NCBI RefSeq assembly: GCF_001653235.2
Contig: NW_019154051.1
Location: forward strand, 117,041-181,040
Length of the DNA: 64,000 bases
Direction: 5' to 3'
From: Pochonia chlamydosporia 170
Taxonomy: Eukaryota > Ascomycota > Sordariomycetes > Hypocreales > Clavicipitaceae
The notes beneath the pieces are model-generated. The model made no database searches and was not told the DNA's origin. It worked only from the letters and a program-made list of their open reading frames with translations. Shown piece by piece: positions 56,522 to 64,000 of the stretch (positions are counted from its first letter, which is position 1; each line of letters opens with the position of its first letter). Position numbers and translations under genes: made by a program.

Positions 56522-57567
56522 TACTAATGGAAGGGCAAATTTTCGCCCAGATCTCCTCCTCTCTTGTTCCGTTGCCATGCTCAAGCAACTGTGGATCAGA
56601 TGAAGATCGTGCTAACTGTGCTGAAGGCATCAAATTGATATTATCGGCCACCTACTCCTGCCCACTCCACTAGCAATTCCATACGTAGCTGTAAACCGTC
56701 ATGGATGTGTGTGATAATTGGAATGGAACGAGAATACAGACTTCAACGGTCTCGGAAGGAGGGATATATCTCTTGTGGAAACCTTAGGTGTCCACGAGGC
56801 GTTAACAGGTAGCCACAATGGCGCAGCTTCGTAAACCGTGCGACGGCAGGACAAATTCTGGTTTTCTTTTCCTTAACCCGGGAGAAAACGCCAACAAAAA
56901 ACAAGACGGCGTCTCATAGAAGAAGCAATAATTCGCGAAGAAGCGGAGTCGGATCGACTTGAGCCATTGAACCGTGCTGCAGTCTCCTGCCAGTGCTGCT
57001 TGTTGGCATGTCTGCTCGGCGACTGGCTTTGTATTTGAGCTACTTCTTTGGCTAATAGCAGCTAGACCAACCACGGCACTCAGAAATGGAGTCGATATCG
57101 TTCTTTTAGATTTGAAAATGTGCCGCGACGCAAGTTCCTGACCTGGAATGTTAGAACTACAGGCCATGTCCGATTCATTGTAATTCGGGTCGCTGTGTCG
57201 AGCTACCAGTTTGCCGCTAGATTGAACTTTTCTCGGTTAAAAAGCGTGGCTGTCTTTTTTCGGATATCATCCGAGCCAAGCCACTGCTTGTTGCGTCGAA
57301 TATCTTTATACTAACGGGAGTTTAATACCTGGCAGGGTCTCTGTGCTGCTAGACTAGATGGTATAAACCCGCGTCGGATGAGTTCCGTGAGCAATCTGAT
57401 GAGTAGGTAGATTTGGGTAAATGTTACATTTTCACTCGGCTGTACTGTATGTTGTTGTTACATTGTGTTTAATATTCATTATGCCGTCGAGGCTTAGGGT
57501 GAACAACCAGCCTTCAGGTGCCGGCACCATAGGGGTTGGTAGGAATGGATGTTTATAGCATATTGAA
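56522..57567. other. Region between duplication A and the truncated MULE
   Basis: No supported gene; a 121-codon minus-strand frame at 56802-57167 has no recognised domain. Whether the sequence is still part of the duplication cannot be judged because copy B leaves the window. Confidence 0.4.
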
Positions 57568-60034
57568 TTATAATAAGAACGGGCAGCTTTCGGCTGATGA
57601 CTCTCTTGACGTTTGGACCTGGTTTGCCGGCGACCTCTCGGCCTGTGATGCCTCCGCATGACTTCGTCCAGCCGCTCCGCCACGGACTCGTCGACGCTTG
57701 TTTCCTCGCGACGATTGCGACGCATGTGACTGTAGCTCGTCAAGCTCGAATTGAGAGCGGTCACGGCGAAGGCTCGCGTTCAACCGGCGCGTTCCTCGGC
57801 CCGCATTCTGACTAGGCTGTCGGCTCAGACCACGGCCTCGCGCTGAATGCCTGCCTTGACTCCGTTGTGCAGGCTCGGTTTCGGCATCGTCATCGTCCGT
57901 ATCATCGGCGTCACTTCCTGGCTTGGAGGTGTAATCCGCGATCTTGAGGTATCGCGGGACCTTGAGCTTCTTGTTGTCGGCATTCAGGCGCGGCCTGCCT
58001 CGTGCGCTTCTAACACTAGCCGGGTCGCGAATTTCAAGTAGCTTATCCTCGGCGTTCTAGCAGGCTGTTAATACTCAAGTCTTGTGACAGTGGCAAGCTG
58101 ACATACCAACGGCTTCTCGAGCCACCAACGCATAGCAATCTGGCTCCGTCTCAGAGGCGTGCCGCTCATCAGGCAATCAAGAATGCGATGGCTGCATGGG
58201 AGGCCGTATTGGTGCTCGAAGTTGCCCGTGCAAGCGCGTAGCGGTTTGGGCTTGCGCTGATCAGGCAGGGCGGCGAGGGCAAAGCGATACTGCTTGGCAA
58301 TAAGGTCAATGGCCTGATATGTGATCTGGAGGTTAAGCTTGCCGAGCCATGCCTGCTTGAGGTACTGATCACGCTGACGCTGAATCTGTCTCGCGGCCTC
58401 TTGGCGATAGGACCGGGACTTCTTATCAATCATCGTGACAAGGGCTTGGTGGAGGTAAAGGAGGTCTCCCGTGCCCGTCACAAGGTGAGACTTGACGTCT
58501 GCATGGGCGGTCTCGGTGGGGCTATTGACCCTTTGACCGAAGTTCCGATAGCGGTCAATGTAGCATTTCACCCACTGCTTGCGCCACGGCATATATTCCT
58601 TTTGGATATATCGCAGGATGTGCCGTTGCTGCCTGCCGAAAGTTTCGACAAAGGACTTCCACGAGTCTTTAAACGTATCGTGATCAACGGCATAGACCAC
58701 GGTTTGGAAGGCTTTGAACATCCCCTCACGGCTGTAGTCATCAGAGGGGTTCGCAAGCCCGTCCTCTGCCTCGTCTTGCACACGGCCCCTGGCGGTGACA
58801 TCAAGATCTAGCACTGGCTGGAGCTGCTTGGCGGGTTTGTCGCTTGGATGAGCGGAAAGGGCGTTTACGTCATTATCAGACTCAACACTAGCATCGCCGT
58901 CATTGTCGCCCTCGGTGTCCTTCCAGCGGGCGTTAATTTTAGCTCGGACGTTGGCCAAGATGTGATATACGCATAGCTGCTGTTGGGCGCCTGGAAAGGT
59001 GTTCGAGAGGGCTGTGCGGAGAGCCTGTTCCTTGTCGGTGATTATAACCTCTGGCGTGTCTGCCCCAATGTCGATGCGAAGCTCGTCAAGTCGGTCACAT
59101 AACCACTGGAAGTGGTGCTCTTTTTTTCGCCGTTTATAAGGCCGAATGCGAAGTTGGCCAGGGACTTCTGATCCGTCACCCCGGTGGCTTGAAATAGATG
59201 TAACCCAAAGCGGTTGGTCTTGTACGTGTTGTCCAAACCGAGCACCTCCGGAAACTTCTTCCACATTGTGCGGCACCAGTCGTACGTCCAAAAGACGGCA
59301 CAGACGCGGTCATCTTCGTCGCGCAAGGTTCTGACTAATACCCCCGCTCTCAAGCTCCTTGACGAAGGCTTGGGTAGCTGTAAGGCCGTTAAGTCGCTCG
59401 CGTTTGATGGCTTGACGGTCATTGTAGATATCTCGTGTGCGGAAATAATGATAGCCTGGGCTGTCGGCTTTTTCTAACAATGCTAACCATCTCGCGGGCC
59501 CTAATGCCATTCTCGTTGGCTAGCTCTCGCTCCTTTTGTCGCTGAGCAACCGTGCGGCGGCGATAGACAATGTGCGCCGATGGATCAAGGGACTGTCCGT
59601 GGTTATGCTGGCCATGAACTACCGTATACGTCCACTTCTTGTTAGACGAATTGGTGGCCTTGGCCGTGACTTTGACGGGACAATCAAGCTTCTGTGATGA
59701 CGGCTTCCTGAGACCCGAGCTTTGTGACGTCCGTCGCGGGCCGCGGTCGCACTTGAAGACGATGTAGCTTGGCTGGATGATACCCCCGATGTCCCGCCTT
59801 GAGGAGCTGGAGGCTTTCACTATTGCGGCCCCATTAGAAAGATGGAAGTTGCGGAGGAAGGCACAGAGGCCATCGTAGGTGTCAAAGAGTGGCGATGGTG
59901 GCAGTTGTGGGATCGTAGCCCCAGTGTAGTCATCGTCTGTTGGGTCGTCCGGCGGCAGCAGCTGCGGTGGCTGTACCGGTAGTGGTCCGGCCTGGCGAGG
60001 GACTTAGTGCGTTGAGAAGGCGGCATATGTCCAT
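57568..60034 (-). pseudogene. MULE transposase, copy 2, multiple frameshifts
   Basis: Exon 1 runs from ATG 60034 to 58107 and exon 2 from 58041 to 57568, with the same 65-bp intron as copy 1. Compared with copy 1 it has shifts near 59945 (+1), in a T5 run at 59469-59473, a 2-bp deletion near 59335, and a T7 run at 59121-59127 (+2). The MULE core from 59290 down is open and well conserved (EVIITDKEQ, LCVYHIL, GLPCSHRI). Copy 2 lacks the TAG of copy 1. It cannot make a full-length enzyme as read. Confidence 0.85.
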
Positions 60035-60241
60035 CTTGACAGGCGTGGTGAAATCATGCATCAGTGGACGTCACGATTGTGTGGTGGGGATGACGGCTTT
60101 TATTTATGCGTAGAGAGAGATTGACGATCCTCGATTTAGCTGTTTACCTTTTCCTCATTCGGTTGCATTGGAATTGACTGTCGCAGGCTGATCGCACAGG
60201 ATTGGGCTATGGTGGCCAGCGCGGGGTGGGTGAGTCAAAAG

Positions 60242-60288
60242 TGAGACACATATCTGTGCAAATAGAGATTTGTATCTGTGCGAATAGC
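60242..60288 (-). repeat. MULE copy 2 terminal repeat
   Basis: On the plus strand it reads gtgagacacatatctgtg and ends gcgaatagc. It matches the ends of copy 1 and contains the ctgtgcaaata motif with slight changes. Confidence 0.75.
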
Positions 60289-60804
60289 ACTGCTCTTAAA
60301 CAATGTTCACAAAGTGAGACATTCATTAAACAGGCAGGTCACGGATTCCCTCACAAACACCAGCTCATCACGGTCGACACGTCAAGCTCGCGACGAGCAA
60401 AAGCCCGTTGGATCAGCTCTCGAATATCTTGGAACAGAAGTATGATGCACAGCTAAATAGACTCGAGAAACGCTAACCTAACGTTTCATCCATTATGGGC
60501 TGATCTCGGTCAATCTAGTTGCCATATTTGGCCGAGAATCACCACATCACCCTTCCTTATTCAATCAACAGCACCCTTATCCAACAGTACATTGAGCACA
60601 ACGTAAGTCGAAGAGAATTAACCATACTGCTATGTCTAACGCAATCGTACAGTACCATATCTGAGATTGTGCATTGCACAGTCCAAATTCCCTGTCCCCA
60701 ATCCTTGACATTCATCAGCGGGAAGCAAGCTTCGTCTAATTCTGGACGTGATCGTAAGCCTAAGGTTAGAACTACTTCTCGCTCATCTCAGTTTGGGATC
60801 TTCC

Positions 60805-61209
60805 CAGGGTGGTCCCCCGATCAACTGATCGAAGTAGTCGGCGACTGAGATCGGCGATTAAGGGGTCGATTCGATTGCAATTCGATCGAGCTTTCCGCGA
60901 TTCCGATTCGATTGAACCTTCAATCGATTGAGTTGAATCGGGCTGATCGAGAATATAGGAGTGATAGACCTGGCGGCTCGGGAGCCATAGTGCCAAGGGT
61001 CCTGTGGCTGTAATTCCCCTGTGCAAAGTGGGTCCTGGAAGAATTGGCCAATAGGAGCCTCTTATTTTAACATGTTGTTAATCGCCGACTTCAGCGATTC
61101 AATTCGATTGAAGGTCTAATCGATTGGGCACGACTCGATTGGCGTTGTGCTCCCCGATCGCGATTCGATTGAGTGCTCAATCGATTGAGTTGATCGGGGG
61201 ACCACCCTG
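60805..61209. mobile_element. hAT-type MITE in copy B
   Basis: Same element and same gatcttcc flanks as at 53023-53425, with two extra bases inside. It was inserted before the duplication. Confidence 0.9.
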
Positions 61210-63252
61210 GATCTTCCTCCATCTTGCATGCATTTTCTAGCTTGTTTGTCCACTTGCCGTTAGCCCCAGCATGAATATGCTTCAAGTGTTGTCGAAAATG
61301 GTCTGCTCTATAGAATTTCTTGGAGGAGTTGCATTCTCGGAACTTGTGCACTTCCTGGAGATGACGAATTCGATCATCCCAGTCTTGGTCCGTGGCATGT
61401 TTCGGTGCAATACCTCCAGTCAATGATTCATTACCGAGACCATTTCCTGACCGAGGAAACTCGACGCCGCAGTAACTGCAAGTGTCTGCCTCTCCAGCAT
61501 GGCTTGTTGAATCGTGGAATGTCTGGTCATACCCAGACAAGGCAGAACACGACCATGAGTGGCGACGAACATGAAGGGAATTCAGGTGTCGCTCGATTTC
61601 ATTCTTGTTCTTGAAACGGTTGCCACAGAATGGACATCCATACTGTTTCTCAGCTTCGTGAGTGCTGCATAGCGATATCAGTATTGCTTGGAGAGAGAAA
61701 TCGACCAGGGAGCCAATACCGCGGGTTTATTGGCTACCATAAGACACATTGCACTTACCTAAGGTCTTCTGCTGTCTCAAACTTCTTCCGCTTCTTGGGG
61801 CAGCAACCGCACAAGTAAACTCGCTGAACCTTAGAGCCCCTACTTTTTTGGACCCCTGCTAGCTTCCTCGAGCCTGTGCTGGAGATGTTGCGCTCGTATG
61901 TTTCCCCCATGACAGAGATGGAAGTTCGAGAGGTAAGGACGACGGAACCAGGTGTCATGTACGGTGAGTTGCAAGATGTTGGAGAGGCGCCGCAAGGTGA
62001 GAGAGCACGAAGCGACCGGTTGCCGAATGATGCTGCTGTCGTAACAGCTGATGGCCCTGTGGACATGGTGGAAATATAAGAGTTAAAGCGAGATATCGCA
62101 GCAGAGGACCTGGCCGAAACCGATGAACCCTTTGGCATGACGGTGAGTCGGGGTATCGAAGAATCGAGAGAACTAAGATCACGTTGAGGATCAGTCGAGC
62201 CACCATGGATTAAATGATATTCTGCTAGAGGGCTAGCAGCCCCTCGCTCGCGATCAATAGCGGCATAAGCTCCCCCCGGCTGAAACCTCTTTGGTGCCGT
62301 GGCTTCGTGAGTCTCCATATCTTCTGCGGCTGCAAACTCGTAGTTACCATGAGTGGATGAGGCATGGCCCGGTATTGTTTTGCCATGAGTGGCCCCTGCG
62401 TGAACAAACATAGTCCAAACCGTCCTTTGGCATACGTTGCTCTCCTGGGAAATGTCGAACTAGCGCAGGTCGATGAGAAACATCAGACAAAATGAAAGTT
62501 TTTGACATTCTGGAGGGCGTCTCAAATAGTAAGTTGCTATGGATGGGCAGCTTAATAGGTATGCTCAGCCTGAGAGCTCGAGGATCTAGTTGTCGATGTG
62601 CTTGATCGATCAGAGTTGATGACGCAACTGATCGTGGCGACTTAACGAATCTGCGAATGGGATCCAACTTATTCTTCATGCTATCGCCATGTAAATCAGC
62701 TGCAGTTTGAAAATAGACCTTGTCATGGCGCATGAATTCGGCTGGTCGATAGTCCAGAGAGTCGGTATTAAGGTCGGCTTCAACGATACCGTTGGAGCCG
62801 TCTCTTTCGACCAAGTCGTGCACAGGGCTTGTAGCAGCTACAGACCTTTCGGCTGCGGTATAGCTTGCATAACTCTCGTTACCATTGACGCTGCTTCCGG
62901 AGTCTGGTCTCTCATCAGGGAGTGATGAACATAAATTGCCGTACCCAACCTGTACGAATGACGCGGAGCGTCCATAATCTCGCAGTTCGTCCATCGATTT
63001 TTCGGGGCGAGCAGGAGACGCCAGAAATGGTATATGGCGAGGTGGAGGCTGAGGGACGTCGTCTTTCAAGTCGAGTCCTGGCATAGAGACTGCAGGACTT
63101 CCGGAGGATTGCTTGTTGTGGTGAATGCGGTAAAGTCCGGGGGAAGAGGATAAGATGCTCAGTAAACTGGGCCGTGTCTCTCGAAACTGTGGTAGGGAAT
63201 CCATTGCGGTTTTATCAAGTTCTTGTTCTTTTGTACCTTGACGTTCCGTCAT
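61091..63252 (-). pseudogene. C2H2 zinc-finger protein, duplication copy B, one-base frameshift
   Basis: Exons on the minus strand are 63252-61759 and 61664-61091. It is nearly identical to copy A, but an extra C at 62368-62370 (ggcccgg versus ggccgg) shifts the frame about 295 residues in. The product stops soon after and all zinc fingers are lost. A short product would be a disordered N-terminal half only. The lesion is a homopolymer change, so sequencing error is possible. Like copy A, its 3' end lies in the hAT-type MITE. Confidence 0.85.
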
Positions 63253-64000
63253 GTATTACAGGATCGTACGGTAGACGGCTTGGCTACCAAGACGTTGGCT
63301 GGGAACAGCCGGCAGATAACGCAAACGTTAGCACTTATGGGTGGGAATGCCCGCCAGGTAGGTGTCGTTATGTGAGTCTCGTGTTTGCAGGAGTTGAAGG
63401 ACAGTTATGACTCAGGTGGCATAAGAAGTTTGTGATGGAATAGCAGTAGGGTATTTGTTGGCTGAAATTCCACACGTAGGCTGTTCTCCGGGTCGTAACT
63501 CGGTTTGAAATGGAAGGGAAAAAAAAGAAAGGAAGAGATAATGACAAAGAATAGCGGCAGATTCCATGGTGTAGCATCCTGCCTCCGAGTTACAGTACTC
63601 AATTGAGTAAGGATGCCTCTCCAGTTGTCCTTTGAGATAGGCTGTCACTGCCGCCCCTCAATACCTAAGCTTTGGCACCGTATCTGGACTCTGCTCAAAC
63701 ATCTGTCAGAGCCTTCATAATTTAGGTAACAGTTAGTAGTTAGCTGCTTCTGAATAAGGTGCAGGCGGAAGTTGCCCGCTGGGCTTTACGAATTTCCAAC
63801 CCTAGTCAAGAAGGCTGATTGTGGCGCGTCGCAGGATCTCAGGTCAGGACAATAGCGACTTCCATCTTGGTATGCCTAAACTTCGTCATCCACAAACGCG
63901 GTACTTCCAAAAACACCTCGTTTACGACACGGCGCCAACTGGGATTTACAGATTTCGCCACCTGCTACTTCTAGTATGGTTTAGGGCTGATATTGGCGGG
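63253..64000. other. 5' flank of the copy B C2H2 gene to the window end
   Basis: Shared with copy A, with the empty MITE site (single taa) at about 63729. No gene. Confidence 0.5.

Larger units (their letters stand above)
57568..60288 (-). mobile_element. MULE copy 2, truncated at its 3' side
   Basis: It is related to the element at 4390-7504. The 5' terminal repeat is present at 60242-60288 (gtgagacacatatctgtgc...gcgaatagc). At the other side similarity stops at the transposase stop codon (57568), and I find no matching terminal repeat. It is therefore an incomplete element. Its intact end lies 8 bp from the left boundary of duplication copy B. Confidence 0.8.
60296..64000. repeat. Segmental duplication, copy B (runs off the window)
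   Basis: It is a direct repeat of 52513-56521, beginning at ttaaacaatg. It contains the hAT-type MITE (60805-61209) and a second C2H2 gene with a one-base insertion. It lacks the PIF-like MITE of copy A. Confidence 0.95.

Noticed and set aside
57432..57764. 110-codon minus-strand frame near the end of MULE copy 2
   Set aside because: It is another reading frame of the basic tail of the transposase second exon.
489..64000. A complete Starship with the DUF3435 gene as captain and this window as cargo
   Set aside because: The recombinase is transcribed away from the window, and no matching end or typical cargo set is visible. Cargo in captain orientation would lie to the left, outside the window.
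1..64000. CRISPR array, rRNA, tRNA or bacterial operon features
   Set aside because: No regularly spaced repeats, cloverleaf candidates or polycistronic gene strings were seen; the window is eukaryotic.

Overview
This window looks like a transposon-rich accessory region of a filamentous ascomycete, most likely a sordariomycete. The genes have short GT-AG introns of about 50-130 bp. The host proteins include a Zn2Cys6 regulator, an LtrA-like membrane protein, F-box/ankyrin proteins and a C2H2 protein of fungal type. The mobile elements are fungal classes: hAT, MULE, pogo-like, Tad-like LINE, a DUF3435 tyrosine recombinase and PIF-like MITEs. I could not assign a species. I saw no rRNA, tRNA, CRISPR array or bacterial operon. 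All exon joins are mine, checked for splice dinucleotides and reading-frame phase.

Layout. 0.5-2.9 kb: an intact five-exon DUF3435 recombinase gene on the minus strand. 3.9-7.5 kb: an F-box/ankyrin gene ending beside a MULE with terminal repeats. 7.9-10.2 kb: an intact seven-exon LtrA-like membrane protein. 10.6-16.7 kb: an inverted-repeat pair, two uncharacterised spliced genes (528 and 277 aa), an isolated exon and an LTR-like fragment. 16.8-17.7 kb: two 3' ends of LINE insertions. 18.6-21.5 kb: an uninterrupted MULE transposase. 21.7-25.4 kb: a hAT element. 26-28.9 kb: a decayed OrsD-domain gene. 30.3-34.0 kb: a second hAT family. 34.0-36.5 kb: an uncharacterised protein and a pogo-like remnant. 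38.5-40.8 kb: an intact Zn2Cys6 regulator. 42.3-46.6 kb: an inverted, nearly identical copy of the first hAT, carrying a 527-N gap. 47.2-51.3 kb: an F-box/ankyrin gene, OrsD remnants and a gene with a possible uracil-DNA-glycosylase-like domain. 52.5-56.5 kb and 60.3-64.0 kb: two copies of a direct segmental duplication carrying a C2H2 gene, separated by a truncated MULE.

The elements give a relative history. A 403-bp hAT-type MITE with a perfect 8-bp target duplication entered the 3' end of the C2H2 gene and now supplies its last ~39 codons. The locus was then duplicated. Afterwards a 303-bp PIF/Harbinger-like foldback MITE is present in copy A only, and copy B preserves the empty site. Several otherwise intact transposase frames are broken only by one-base changes in homopolymers. 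The 527-N gap closes exactly by comparison with the other hAT copy. Assembly or sequencing error should therefore be excluded before these genes are called dead.

I did not find one clearly new multi-gene system. The best leads for unknown biology are the possible UDG-like protein (49.7-51.3 kb), the OrsD family with a possible recombinase-like end, and the MITE-built C-terminus of the C2H2 protein.
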